From Aestuariispira insulae (GTDB taxonomy: Bacteria > Pseudomonadota > Alphaproteobacteria > UBA8366 > Aestuariispiraceae), in contig NZ_QRDW01000013.1 in NCBI RefSeq assembly GCF_003385955.1, forward strand, positions 26,477 through 90,476: a stretch of 64,000 bases of DNA, written 5' to 3'. A program made the translations under genes and the position numbers. Numbering within the stretch: position 1 is the first letter of the stretch; every line of letters starts with the position of its first letter. Shown piece by piece: positions 43,269 to 52,312 of the stretch. The notes beneath the pieces were generated by a model, which worked only from the letters and a program-made list of their open reading frames with translations, had not been told where the DNA came from and made no database searches.

Positions 43269-44276
43269 ATGTTCCGCAAATTCGCGACGGCTGCCGTTCT
43301 GGCCGCCACCACCCTGTCTTCCGCCGCCCTGGCGGAATTCAAACCGCTGGAAGAAGATCCGAAGGAAATCAACTTCGGTATCATTTCCACCGAATCCACC
43401 TCCAACCTCAAGGCCCAGTGGGTTCCGTTGATGAAGGACATGGAAAAAGCGCTTGGCATGAAAGTGAATGCTTTCTTCGCTCCCGATTATGCCGGCATCA
43501 TCGAAGGCATGCGTTTTGGCAAGGTCCATGTTGCCTGGTTCGGCAATAAATCCGGCATGGAAGCCGTTGACCGTGCCGGTGGCGAGGTGTTCGTTCAGAC
43601 CTCCAAAGCCGACGGCAGCCAGGGCTATTATTCCCATATCATCACCCAGGCGGATAACGACAATATCAATTCGCTGGAAGATATCTTCAAATGCGACAAG
43701 AGCCTGAATTTCGGTATCGGTGACCCGAACTCCACCTCCGGCTTTTTGGTACCGTCCTACTATGTCTTCGCCAAGAATAACGTTGATCCGAAATCCTGTT
43801 TCAAGACCGTGCGTAACGCCAACCATGAAACCAACCTGATGGCAACCGCCAACAAACAGGTCGATGTTGCCGCCAACAATTCTGAACAGATCGGCCGTTC
43901 CAAAATCAAAGCGCCGGATGCCGCCGCCAAAATCAAAGTTATCTGGACCTCGCCGAAGATCCCGTCCGACCCGATGGTTTACCGTAAGGATCTGTCCAAA
44001 GAGCTGAAATCCAAAATCAAAGGTTTCTTCCTGAGCTATGGCCGTTTCGGTGACGTGGAAGCTGCCAAGAAAGTTCTGGCCGGTATTTCCGATGGCCAGG
44101 GCCTGTTCATGGAAAGCAACAACACCCAGCTCTATCCGATCCGCCAGTTGGCCCTGTTCAAAGACAAGCTGAAAATCCAGGGCAGCGAAGGCGCCAGCGA
44201 CAGTGCGAAAGCTGAAAAAATCCAGCTGATCGACAAGAAGCTGTCCGAGTTGGATATCCTGGTTGCAAATCAGTAA
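43269..44276 (+). CDS. phnD: Phosphonate ABC transporter substrate-binding protein
   Basis: This 335-aa periplasmic protein has signal peptide MFRKFATAAVLAATTLSSAALA and the PhnD core INFGIISTESTSNLKAQW, FFAPDYAGIIEGMRFGKVHVAWFG and FGIGDPNSTSGFLVPSYYVF, which line the phosphonate pocket. Codon use is biased to preferred codons (many AAC, GAC and CTG), in keeping with high expression. ATCAACGGAGAAT precedes the ATG. A 12-bp stem-loop follows before phnE. Confidence 0.95.
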   Translation: MFRKFATAAVLAATTLSSAALAEFKPLEEDPKEINFGIISTESTSNLKAQWVPLMKDMEKALGMKVNAFFAPDYAGIIEGMRFGKVHVAWFGNKSGMEAVDRAGGEVFVQTSKADGSQGYYSHIITQADNDNINSLEDIFKCDKSLNFGIGDPNSTSGFLVPSYYVFAKNNVDPKSCFKTVRNANHETNLMATANKQVDVAANNSEQIGRSKIKAPDAAAKIKVIWTSPKIPSDPMVYRKDLSKELKSKIKGFFLSYGRFGDVEAAKKVLAGISDGQGLFMESNNTQLYPIRQLALFKDKLKIQGSEGASDSAKAEKIQLIDKKLSELDILVANQ

Positions 44277-44291
44277 CCCAGCCTGAATGTG

Positions 44292-44320
44292 ACATGCCGC
44301 CCGGTCTTCGGGCGGCATGT
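44292..44320 (+). terminator. Stem-loop between phnD and phnE (12-bp perfect stem)
   Basis: ACATGCCGCCCG and CGGGCGGCATGT pair completely around a GTCTT loop, followed by TTTC. It may act as partial terminator or as an mRNA 3' stabiliser, which would raise binding-protein output over the permease. Confidence 0.75.
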
Positions 44321-44360
44321 TTTCTTGATGCAATAACCGAAACCGTGAAGAGTTAAGCCA

Positions 44361-45161
44361 ATGTCCCAGGCATTAAAGATCTCCGACCTGACACTGCCAA
44401 AGGCCCACAAACGATCAATCATGAATATTATCGGTTGGGGGATCCTGCTGGCTCTGCTGGCATGGTCCTGGGAAGGCGCGGACATGCGCCCCATGGCATT
44501 GATCGACGACGCCGAAAACATGTCGCAATTCGCCGCCAGTTTCTTCCCCCCGGATTTTACCGAGTGGGAGATGTATCTGGAAGAAATCATCATCACCATC
44601 CAGATTGCGATCTGGGGTACGGTCCTGGCCGTTGTGATGTCCGTGCCTTTTGGCATTCTCTCTTCCGAAAATATCGTTCCCTGGTGGATCTGCCAGCCGA
44701 CCAGACGGCTGATGGATGCCGCCCGCGCAATCAATGAGATGGTTTTTGCCATGTTGTTTGTGGTCGCCGTCGGACTGGGGCCCTTTGCCGGGGTTCTCGC
44801 GCTCTGGATCCATACCACAGGCATTCTGGCAAAGCTGTTTTCCGAAGCGGTTGAAGCGATTGACCCGCGCCCGGTGGAAGGCATCCGCGCCACCGGCGCC
44901 AATGCGCTGCATGAAGTCATCTTCGGGGTCATTCCGCAGGTGCTGCCGCTCTGGATCTCCTTTTCGCTTTACCGGTTTGAATCCAACGTGCGTTCCGCCA
45001 CGGTTCTGGGTATCGTCGGTGCCGGTGGCATCGGCATGCTGTTATGGGAATATATCCGAGGGTTCTATTATGCGGAAACCGCGGCAGTTATCCTGATGAT
45101 TGTCGCAACCGTCAGCCTGCTCGACATGCTCTCCCAGCGGCTGCGCAAAATGGTCACCTGA
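44361..45161 (+). CDS. phnE: Phosphonate ABC transporter permease
   Basis: The 266-aa protein has about six membrane spans and the EAA-type loop [28 protein letters not shown] for ATPase contact. [30 protein letters not shown] is the characteristic PhnE block. GAGTTAAGCCA precedes the ATG. It ends five bases before the acetyltransferase ATG, so both are co-transcribed. Confidence 0.94.
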   Translation: MSQALKISDLTLPKAHKRSIMNIIGWGILLALLAWSWEGADMRPMALIDDAENMSQFAASFFPPDFTEWEMYLEEIIITIQIAIWGTVLAVVMSVPFGILSSENIVPWWICQPTRRLMDAARAINEMVFAMLFVVAVGLGPFAGVLALWIHTTGILAKLFSEAVEAIDPRPVEGIRATGANALHEVIFGVIPQVLPLWISFSLYRFESNVRSATVLGIVGAGGIGMLLWEYIRGFYYAETAAVILMIVATVSLLDMLSQRLRKMVT

Positions 45162-45166
45162 CCGGC

Positions 45167-45784
45167 ATGAAACGCCTGTCCCCCCAGCCCACGATAGATC
45201 CAACCGCCCTGGTCCAGGAGAGCGAGCTCGGCGCCTGGACCGAGGTTGGCGCCCGCACCAAGGTCTCCAGCAGCCGCATGGGCGATTATTCCTATATCGT
45301 CAATGATGGTGACATGATCTATGCCGATATCGGGAAATTCGCCAATATCGCGGCTCATGTCAGGATCAATCCCGGCCAGCATCCCATGGATCGGGCGAGC
45401 CAGCATCACTTCCAATATCGCAGCGCCGCTTATGATCTCGGTGAGGACGATATCGAGTTTTTCGAATGGCGCCGATCCAAGCCGGTAAAAATGGGTCATG
45501 ACGTCTGGATCGGTCATGGCGCCGTCATCATGGGGCCTGTCACGATCGGTACCGGTGCCGTAATCGGCGCCGGCAGCATTGTTACCCGCGATGTTCCCGA
45601 TTACACCATTGTGGCAGGGGTTCCCGCCAAACCACTGCGCCAGCGATTTGAGCTGAATTTGCAAAGGGCGTTGTTCCGGATTGCATGGTGGAATTGGTCA
45701 CATGAGACCTACCGGGAACGTCTGCAGGATTTCCGGAAACTCGATTGCTGGGAGTTTTGCCTGAAATATGATCCGGGCGTCTAA
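45167..45784 (+). CDS. Hexapeptide-repeat acetyltransferase of phosphonate operons
   Basis: The 205-aa left-handed beta-helix protein has repeated hexapeptides ([29 protein letters not shown]) and the xenobiotic-acetyltransferase pattern DVWIG and [13 protein letters not shown]. The catalytic His is in [15 protein letters not shown]. This branch sits in phn operons and is thought to acetylate amino groups of aminoalkylphosphonates, taking the role of PhnO. It starts five bases after phnE. The acceptor is not established from sequence. Confidence 0.88.
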   Translation: MKRLSPQPTIDPTALVQESELGAWTEVGARTKVSSSRMGDYSYIVNDGDMIYADIGKFANIAAHVRINPGQHPMDRASQHHFQYRSAAYDLGEDDIEFFEWRRSKPVKMGHDVWIGHGAVIMGPVTIGTGAVIGAGSIVTRDVPDYTIVAGVPAKPLRQRFELNLQRALFRIAWWNWSHETYRERLQDFRKLDCWEFCLKYDPGV

Positions 45785-45831
45785 TTCAATGGATCTGTCT
45801 ATAAAACCGGGTGTCTCTGCGGGAGGAAACC

Positions 45832-46542
45832 ATGGAACAGTTTAAACGCTATGCCCTCTATTATGCACCAGAGTCAGGGTCAGACTTGGCGGATTTCGGC
45901 AATCACTGGCTGGGACATTGCCCGGACAGCGGGAATCGCCTGGAGCATAAACCCATCATCGGCCTGGCACCGAGCCAGATCGACCAGATCACCAAAGTGC
46001 CCGCCCGCTACGGGTTTCATGCGACATTGAAACCCCCATTCCATCTGGCTGCAGATCGCAGCCTGGAAGAGCTGGAGGCACAGTTGACGACCATCAGCCG
46101 CGGTCTGACCGGGTTTTCCATACCCGGTTTCCAGATCAGCCGGATCGGTGATTTCCTCGCCCTGACACCGGCCAAGCCTGTTCCCGAGCTGCGCCAGCTT
46201 TCGGACCGACTGGTGGTTGAACTGGATTCGTTCCGAGCCCCGCCAAACGAGGCGGAACTGGCCAGACGGCGCAAGAAACGCCTGACAGCCCGGCAGGAAC
46301 AACTGCTGGATCAGTGGGGCTATCCCTATGTCATGGAGGAATTCAAATTTCACATGACCCTTACCGGCCCGCTTGGCGCGGTTGAGCTTTCCCGGCTAAG
46401 ATCTATCCTGTTTTCTAAAATTGAACATTTGCTCTACCGGCCGGCATCGGTTGGTGAGGTTTGCCTGTTCGGTGATCCGGGCGGGGGCCCCCCCTTCCGC
46501 TTGATCCGGCGCTATCCGTTTTCCGCCGCCATTGCCGCTTGA
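45832..46542 (+). CDS. DUF1045 protein with 2H phosphoesterase motifs (phosphonate operon)
   Basis: This 236-aa protein has two HxTL motifs, YGFHATLKPPF and FKFHMTLTGPL, the catalytic signature of 2H phosphoesterases, which open cyclic phosphates. It belongs to the DUF1045 family found in phn operons. The cyclic ribose phosphate made by C-P lyase normally needs PhnP, and no phnP is seen in the window, so this protein could fill that step. GGGAGGAAACC gives a strong site for ATG 45832. Its 3' end overlaps the converging phnN by 31 bases. Confidence 0.88.
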   Translation: MEQFKRYALYYAPESGSDLADFGNHWLGHCPDSGNRLEHKPIIGLAPSQIDQITKVPARYGFHATLKPPFHLAADRSLEELEAQLTTISRGLTGFSIPGFQISRIGDFLALTPAKPVPELRQLSDRLVVELDSFRAPPNEAELARRRKKRLTARQEQLLDQWGYPYVMEEFKFHMTLTGPLGAVELSRLRSILFSKIEHLLYRPASVGEVCLFGDPGGGPPFRLIRRYPFSAAIAA

Positions 46543-47099
46543 CGGTTTTTTTGCCGGATGACTTCCGCGAATTGAGACAGGGCGGTTTCCAGCCGTCCAC
46601 CATTATCGATGCAGACCACCCGGACCCGTTCCGGCAGCGCCAACACCGGGCGGGCCAACCTGCGGCGGATGTCCGCTTCGCTTTCCCTGTTCCGCTGCCG
46701 CAGCCTTTCCGCCAGAACCTCCTTGGGGGCAGTGACCTCGATCACCGTGACCGGTGCCAGATGACGCCATGCCTCGGTGATCACGGAACGTGACACATTC
46801 ACCAGAACCGTGCCCCCCTCCCGGCGCATGGATTGAACCTCTCTTGGAATGCCATAGTCCAATCCGTGGGCATGCCAGTGCAGAATGAACCCGCCAGCCG
46901 CACGGATCTCGGCAAAGGCGTCTGGATCCATTGCGATATGATCCTCGCCACCCGCGTCCCGGGGGCGGGTGACAATGCGCCTTGGAAAATAGACGTCGGG
47001 ATCGTCGGCAAATATCTCACGGGCCCCGGCAAGCAAGCTATCCTTCCCGGCGCCGCTGGGGCCCACCACCAGGATCAATTCACCCAGATCATGCGACAC
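46512..47099 (-). CDS. phnN: Ribose 1,5-bisphosphate phosphokinase
   Basis: The 195-aa kinase turns ribose 1,5-bisphosphate into PRPP at the end of the C-P lyase route. It has the P-loop LILVVGPSGAGKDSLL and guanylate-kinase-like FPRRIVTRP and LHWHAHGLDYGIP. The preferred start is GTG 47099, five bases after GGGAGG; another GTG at 47123 is possible. It overlaps the end of phnM. The last gene of the phnG-N operon. Confidence 0.92.
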   Translation of the reverse strand: MSHDLGELILVVGPSGAGKDSLLAGAREIFADDPDVYFPRRIVTRPRDAGGEDHIAMDPDAFAEIRAAGGFILHWHAHGLDYGIPREVQSMRREGGTVLVNVSRSVITEAWRHLAPVTVIEVTAPKEVLAERLRQRNRESEADIRRRLARPVLALPERVRVVCIDNGGRLETALSQFAEVIRQKNRQAAMAAENG

Positions 47100-48231
47100 G
47101 GTGCCCTCCCGACCAGACACCACGGATCACAGGGTGATGCGGGGAATGGTGCATATGGACAAGATCGGCCCTTTTGCCGGGCAGGATTTCCCCACGATCA
47201 TCCAGTCCAATGCTTTCGGCAGGGTTTTTCGATATCAGCCGAATCGCATCCGGTAGGGCGATATGATCGAAGTCATCATGGAGGATCATGGCCGCCTGAA
47301 GCAAGCTGTGCGGCACATAATCACTGGAGATCACATCCAACACCTTTTCCGCCGCCAGATCGCGCGCGGACACATTGCCCGAATGGGATCGGCCCCGGAC
47401 AATATTCGGCCCGCCCATCATGACTTTGAGCCCGGCCGCGTGAGAGGCGGCTGCCGCCTCCAAGGTTGTAGGGAATTCGGCAACACTCATGCCATCTTCC
47501 ACCGCCTCCTCCACATGGGCAAGCGTCGCATCATCATGACTGGCCAGGGTGATATCATAGCTGCGGGCCAGTTCGACCACCATTTGCCGGTAGCGATGGC
47601 TATATTCCTGCTGCTCACGCTTGCGCGCGGCAATAAACGCATCCATCTCCCGATCGGTCAGCCCGAACTTGCCCTGATAATAGGTATAATAGGCATCCAT
47701 GCTGACAAATTGACGCTGGCCGGGCGTATGATCCATGACAGAGAACATCTTGACCCCGGGCTCAGTCGCCAGCCCGTCCAACGCCGCCGGAAGATCGGGA
47801 TAGCTGACTTCACAACGCAGATGCAGGAAATGTTCCACCCGCAACAAACCGGCTTCCCGCGCGTTGCGCATGCCGCCGATCATTTCCTTCAAACGCGTGA
47901 TCCGGCTGCTGCCTTCCTTGACATCGCCAAGCGCGACCGCATCCAGCACCGTCGTGATACCGGAGATGGCAAGCTGGCCGTCATGGGCGACGGCCGCCGA
48001 CACCGACGGCCATTCGGTTTTAGGCCGCGGGGTCATATGCTTTTCCATATTGTCCGTATGCAGCTCGACAAAACCCGGCAGCAGGAAGTCCCCTTCAAGA
48101 TCCATGGCACCGGGGAGCATGCTGCATCCGCTGGCCAGATCCGCGATCTGACCATCCCGGATCTGAATGGTGCCGTGGATCACTTCACCCGCCAAAACGA
48201 TATTGGCATTGGTAAAGACCTCTTCACGCAT
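47089..48231 (-). CDS. phnM: Ribose 1-methylphosphonate 5-triphosphate diphosphatase
   Basis: This 380-aa amidohydrolase-fold enzyme removes pyrophosphate from the PhnGHIJKL-made nucleotide product. The metal site is visible in LPGFVELHTDNMEKHMTPRP, in HFLHLRCEVS and in LASHDDATLAHVEEA. It ends with GGPNIVRGRSHSGNVSA and KRADLVHM. ATG 48231 overlaps phnL by eight bases. A second phnM lies at 56334. This copy is in the core operon. Confidence 0.95.
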   Translation of the reverse strand: MREEVFTNANIVLAGEVIHGTIQIRDGQIADLASGCSMLPGAMDLEGDFLLPGFVELHTDNMEKHMTPRPKTEWPSVSAAVAHDGQLAISGITTVLDAVALGDVKEGSSRITRLKEMIGGMRNAREAGLLRVEHFLHLRCEVSYPDLPAALDGLATEPGVKMFSVMDHTPGQRQFVSMDAYYTYYQGKFGLTDREMDAFIAARKREQQEYSHRYRQMVVELARSYDITLASHDDATLAHVEEAVEDGMSVAEFPTTLEAAAASHAAGLKVMMGGPNIVRGRSHSGNVSARDLAAEKVLDVISSDYVPHSLLQAAMILHDDFDHIALPDAIRLISKNPAESIGLDDRGEILPGKRADLVHMHHSPHHPVIRGVWSGGHRVA

Positions 48232-48928
48232 CTGTCGCCACCTTGAATGATGTGATGTCAAACTCACGATCGCAAACCGCCGCTCTCGCGGATTGATCAT
48301 GGAAGATCCCGAGGATTGCAGCTCCGCGTGCTTTCGCTTCATCAATCAAATCCAGCACAACCTGGCGGTTGACCTGATCCAGGGAGGCTGTTGGCTCATC
48401 CAGCAGCATCACCGGATAATTCGCGATAAAGCCCCGGGCAATATTCACGCGCTGTTGTTCGCCACCGGAGAAAGTCATCGGCGAGAGGGACCAGAGGGTC
48501 TCCGGCACATTCAGCCGCTCCAACATGACCGCTGCCCGTTGCCGTGCCTCAGCCGCATCCTCCCCCCGAAGGCGCAGTGGCTCCGCGACGATATCCAATG
48601 TTGGCGTCCTTGGAATCACCCGGAGAAACTGGCTCACATAACCCAGTGTCTTCCGGCGCACCTCAAGGATCCGATGGGGTGAGGCAGCGACCATATCCAC
48701 CCAATCCTCGCCATGACGGATATTGATGGATCCGGACTGGCTACGGTAATTAGCGTAAATCATGCGCATGAAGGTGCTTTTCCCGGCACCGGACGCGCCG
48801 GTCAATGCAACGCATTCCCCTTTTTCCAGACGCATTTCCACATTTTCAAAGACCGGGATCTCCGTTCCGTTCTGCACATGCAGCGTGAAGCTTTTGCATA
48901 GCTTTTCAGTAATCAGCATTTCCTGCAT
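48224..48928 (-). CDS. phnL: C-P lyase ABC-type protein PhnL
   Basis: The 234-aa ATPase-like protein has Walker A LTGASGAGKSTFMR, signature FSGGEQQRVNIARGF and Walker B VMLLDEPTASLDQVN. Like other PhnL proteins it has no permease partner and helps C-P lyase activity. It lies between phnK and phnM in the standard order, nine bases after phnK. Confidence 0.94.
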   Translation of the reverse strand: MQEMLITEKLCKSFTLHVQNGTEIPVFENVEMRLEKGECVALTGASGAGKSTFMRMIYANYRSQSGSINIRHGEDWVDMVAASPHRILEVRRKTLGYVSQFLRVIPRTPTLDIVAEPLRLRGEDAAEARQRAAVMLERLNVPETLWSLSPMTFSGGEQQRVNIARGFIANYPVMLLDEPTASLDQVNRQVVLDLIDEAKARGAAILGIFHDQSARAAVCDREFDITSFKVATDA

Positions 48929-48937
48929 TGGATGCTC

Positions 48938-49714
48938 CTAAATTTGCAGAATGGAAGAGACCAGCAACTGGCTGTAGGGATGCTGCGGATCATCCAGGAT
49001 CTGGTCGGTCAGCCCCTGTTCCACCACCTCGCCGCTCTTCATCACCATCAAACGATGGGACAGCAGCCGCGCCACTGCCAGATCATGAGTGACGATCACC
49101 ACCGACAGGCCTTTTTCCGCGACCAGGGTCCGGATCAGGTCCAGCAGACGCGCCTGGACGGAAACATCCAGACCGCCGGTCGGTTCATCCATGAAAACAA
49201 GGCGCGGGTTGGTCACCAGGTTCCGCGCGATCTGCAATCTTTGCTGCATACCGCCGGAAAAAGTCGCCGGGCTGTCATCAACGCGTTCGGTATCAATCTC
49301 TACATCCTCGAGCCAACCCACTGCATTGTCGCGGATCCGGCCATAATGTCGCCAGCCAACACCCATCAGGCGCTCGCCGATATTGGCCCCGGCGCTGACC
49401 GCCATGCGCAGGCCGTCACGCGGGTTTTGATGGACATAGGCCCAGTCGGTGCGCATCAATAGCCTGCGCTGTGGCTCGCCCATCGCATGGATATCATCCA
49501 TTCCCCCCATACGCGTACGGTATTTCACCGTGCCGTGCGAGGGCTCAAGCCGCCCATGCAGGGCATTGAGCAACGTGGTTTTACCGGAACCGGATTCCCC
49601 GACAATTCCCAACACCTCGCCAGGATAAAGATCAAAACAGACTTCCTTGCAGCCGATATGGGAGCCGTATTTTACCGTCAGCCCCTCAACCGCCATGATC
49701 GGTTCATCCATCAT
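48938..49714 (-). CDS. phnK: C-P lyase ABC-type protein PhnK
   Basis: This 258-aa ATP-binding protein has Walker A IVGESGSGKTTLLNALHG, the PhnK-typical RTDWAYVHQNPRDGLRM, signature FSGGMQQRLQIARNL and Walker B LVFMDEPTGGLDVSVQ. In the E. coli complex PhnK docks on PhnJ. AGGAG precedes ATG 49714, which overlaps the end of phnJ. Confidence 0.95.
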   Translation of the reverse strand: MMDEPIMAVEGLTVKYGSHIGCKEVCFDLYPGEVLGIVGESGSGKTTLLNALHGRLEPSHGTVKYRTRMGGMDDIHAMGEPQRRLLMRTDWAYVHQNPRDGLRMAVSAGANIGERLMGVGWRHYGRIRDNAVGWLEDVEIDTERVDDSPATFSGGMQQRLQIARNLVTNPRLVFMDEPTGGLDVSVQARLLDLIRTLVAEKGLSVVIVTHDLAVARLLSHRLMVMKSGEVVEQGLTDQILDDPQHPYSQLLVSSILQI

Positions 49715-50606
49715 GTTTCTCCTGTAATCCGCCGGCATGATTTTCCGGCATTTGGCTGCCATGGAACCCCTGTTCCTGGCGTGTTTGACAATGATGGCTG
49801 TCCGAGCAGACAAACATGCGTTCCCCCCGGTCATCCAGAATCACCTCATCCAAGAAGCTCTGGTCATCGCCGCACAAAGCACAGGCTGATTCCCATTGCT
49901 GAACCTCAAAAGGATGATCTTCAAAATCGAGGCTTCTCACATCGGTGTAGGGCGGTATCGCGTAAATCCTCTTTTCACGCCCGGCACCAAACAGCTGCAG
50001 CGCCGGCATCTGATCCATTTTCGGATTGTCGAATTTCGGAATCGGCGATGGGTCGGTCATGTAGCGGCCATTCACCTGGGTCGGATAGGCATAGGTCGTG
50101 GCAATCGCGCCATGGCGCGAGATATCCTCATACAGTTTCACATGCATCAGCCCGTATTCTTCCAGGGCATGCATCTTCCGGGTCTCCACCTCACGGGGTT
50201 CCAGAAAGCGCAGAGGTTCCGGAATGGGCACCTGATAAACCAGGGTCTGGTCTTCACGCAGCGCTGTTTCCGGAATTCTATGCCTTGTCTGGATGATCGT
50301 GGCCTGTTCGGTCTTGGTCGTGGTTTCCACATTGGCGGTTTTGGCAAAGAACCGCCGTATGCTGACCGCATTGGTCGTATCATCCGATCCCTGGTCGATT
50401 ACCTTGAGCCGGTCCGAGGGGCACAGGATCGTTGCCGTCACCTGGATACCGCCGGTACCCCAGCCATAGGGCATGGGCATTTCGCGGCTGGCAAAGGGAA
50501 CCTGATAGCCCGGAATGGCGATCGCCTTGAAGATCGCCCTACGGATCATCTTCTTGGTCTGCTCATCCAGATAGGCGAAATTATAAATATCATTTTCCGT
50601 GGTCAT
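49704..50606 (-). CDS. phnJ: C-P lyase catalytic radical-SAM subunit
   Basis: The 300-aa protein cleaves the carbon-phosphorus bond. The iron-sulfur Cys set is present in SACALCGDDQSFL and VCSDSHHCQ, with the CxxC followed by two further Cys about 20-27 residues on. YGWGTGGIQVTATILCPSD and VYQVPIPEPLRFLEPRE are strongly conserved PhnJ blocks. It starts 4 bases after phnI. Confidence 0.96.
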   Translation of the reverse strand: MTTENDIYNFAYLDEQTKKMIRRAIFKAIAIPGYQVPFASREMPMPYGWGTGGIQVTATILCPSDRLKVIDQGSDDTTNAVSIRRFFAKTANVETTTKTEQATIIQTRHRIPETALREDQTLVYQVPIPEPLRFLEPREVETRKMHALEEYGLMHVKLYEDISRHGAIATTYAYPTQVNGRYMTDPSPIPKFDNPKMDQMPALQLFGAGREKRIYAIPPYTDVRSLDFEDHPFEVQQWESACALCGDDQSFLDEVILDDRGERMFVCSDSHHCQTRQEQGFHGSQMPENHAGGLQEKHDG

Positions 50607-50610
50607 TTTT

Positions 50611-51708
50611 TCACTCCGCCGCCTGTTTCTGCTCGACCACCATTTCCGCCCGCAAACGGCGCACCAGTTCCAGTTCGGACTGGAAGTCCACATAGTGGGG
50701 CAGCTTGATATGCTCGACGAAACCGGTTGCCTGGATATTGTCCGAATGGGACAGCACAAATTCCTCGTCCTGGGCCGCGGCCTCGACCTCTTCACCCAGC
50801 TCCTTTGCACGCAAGGCACGGTCTACCAAGGCCATGGCAATGGTCTTGCGCTCGTTATGGCCAAGCGTCAGGCCATACCCCCTGGTGAATTGCGGCGGCA
50901 CCTTTTTTGAGCCCTTGAACTGGTTGACGGTTTCGCATTCGGTGATCGTGATATCCCCGATCTCGATGGCAAAACCCAACTCTTCCGGCACCATCTCCAC
51001 CGCCACTTCACCAACCCGGATCTCTCCGACAAAGGCATGATTGCGGGCATAGCCACGCTGGGTGGAATATCCGAGCGCCAGAATGAACCCTTCGTCGCCA
51101 CGTGCTAGGTTTTGAAGACGGATATCGCGGCCGGCCGGAAAATCCAGAGGCTCGCGGGTGAGGTCTCCAACCTCACAATCCTGATCATTCCCTGCCGCCG
51201 CCTGTTCGATCAGTCCTTCATGATTGAGCAGTTCGAGCACCCGGGGTGTTTCCGGCTCAACCGCCTTGTCCGCCGTTTCGGCCTGAAGAGGTTCTTCCCC
51301 TTCCGCCGCCAACGCAAAATCCAGCAGGCGATGGGTATAATCATAAGTCGGCCCCAGCACCTGCCCGCCCGGCAGATCCTTAAAGGTTGCCGAGATCCTG
51401 CGATCAAGGGACATGTCCGAGGTCTCAATCGCGGTTGTGAAGCCAAATCTCGGCAAGGTGGTCCGATAGGCCCGGAGCAGGAAAATCGCTTCGATCAGGT
51501 CACCACGCGCCTGCTTGACTGCAAGCGCTGCCAAATCCGGATCGTAAAGAGACCCTTCCGCCATGACCCGGCTGATCGACAGGCTCAGCTGTTCGCGGAT
51601 CTGGTCCAGGCTCAGTTCTGGAACGTCTTTGTCCCCCCGGCGTTCTTCCGCCAGGAATTTATGCGCATTTTCAATGGCGCGCTCGCCCCCTTTGACCGCT
51701 ACATACAT
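50611..51708 (-). CDS. phnI: C-P lyase core subunit PhnI
   Basis: This 365-aa nucleosidase-type subunit starts MYVAVKGGERAIENAH after GGAGGATACAAC. RRISATFKDLPGGQVLGPTYDYTHRLLDF and QRGYARNHAFVGEIRVGEV are family blocks. It ends ELVRRLRAEMVVEQKQAAE. PhnI attaches the phosphonate to the ribose of ATP. The start overlaps the end of phnH by 10 bases. Confidence 0.96.
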   Translation of the reverse strand: MYVAVKGGERAIENAHKFLAEERRGDKDVPELSLDQIREQLSLSISRVMAEGSLYDPDLAALAVKQARGDLIEAIFLLRAYRTTLPRFGFTTAIETSDMSLDRRISATFKDLPGGQVLGPTYDYTHRLLDFALAAEGEEPLQAETADKAVEPETPRVLELLNHEGLIEQAAAGNDQDCEVGDLTREPLDFPAGRDIRLQNLARGDEGFILALGYSTQRGYARNHAFVGEIRVGEVAVEMVPEELGFAIEIGDITITECETVNQFKGSKKVPPQFTRGYGLTLGHNERKTIAMALVDRALRAKELGEEVEAAAQDEEFVLSHSDNIQATGFVEHIKLPHYVDFQSELELVRRLRAEMVVEQKQAAE

Positions 51709-52310
51709 GTTGTATCCTCCAATTTTGTGGACCGGGGCAGGGCTGCGACCGACTGGCCGCTGACCAGCAGCCAATCCAGGCCCGCGGGATAATCCATCCG
51801 GCTTTCCCCGATCAGGGACCAAAGAGCAGGAGATGCCCCGTCAAAATCGATCCGGCGCGGTTCCTTGAAACCGGGTCCGCTGCATACCGGCCCGCTGTCG
51901 GCTTTGATCATTTTGCTCACCAGGATGACGGTTGCTCCCCGGTCGGGATATTCAGGGCTTCCGGTCGACAACTTTTCCAGCTGTTTCAGTGCCGTTTCAG
52001 GCGTAGCCAGGACAAACGTCGCCTCTTCCGGCCTTTCAACGAGGGGACAACCGGTGTGAAACCGGATCCAGAGGTCAAGCGCGGAGTCTCTTAACTCCGG
52101 TGCAATCCATAACGGCGTGTCGCCATCAGCCATGGTCAACAAAATCTGTCCCGCCGCGGCGCCGATCTTGCCCGGCACATCCATCTCCAGCGGGAATTCA
52201 TGTGCATAGGCCGGCTTTGCCATGGCCTGCATGATCACACGGTAGCTTTCGGTCGAGTCCATCACCGGATCGGAAAAAGCGGGTTTAAGATCCATATCTG
52301 TGGATTTCAT
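51699..52310 (-). CDS. phnH: C-P lyase core subunit PhnH
   Basis: The 203-aa PhnH subunit has DSTESYRVIMQAMAKP near the N-terminus, TMADGDTPLWIAPEL in the middle and a C-terminal FDGASPALWSLIGESRMDYPAGLDW. ATG 52310 follows GGAGGATTGACC, two bases after the phnG stop. It lies in the complex with PhnG, I and J. Confidence 0.93.
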   Translation of the reverse strand: MKSTDMDLKPAFSDPVMDSTESYRVIMQAMAKPAYAHEFPLEMDVPGKIGAAAGQILLTMADGDTPLWIAPELRDSALDLWIRFHTGCPLVERPEEATFVLATPETALKQLEKLSTGSPEYPDRGATVILVSKMIKADSGPVCSGPGFKEPRRIDFDGASPALWSLIGESRMDYPAGLDWLLVSGQSVAALPRSTKLEDTTCM

Positions 52311-52312
52311 GG

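Noticed and set aside
42750..44333. A 527-codon minus-strand frame over phnC and phnD
   Set aside because: It is antisense to two well-defined transporter genes and has a biased Gly/Phe/Gln composition.
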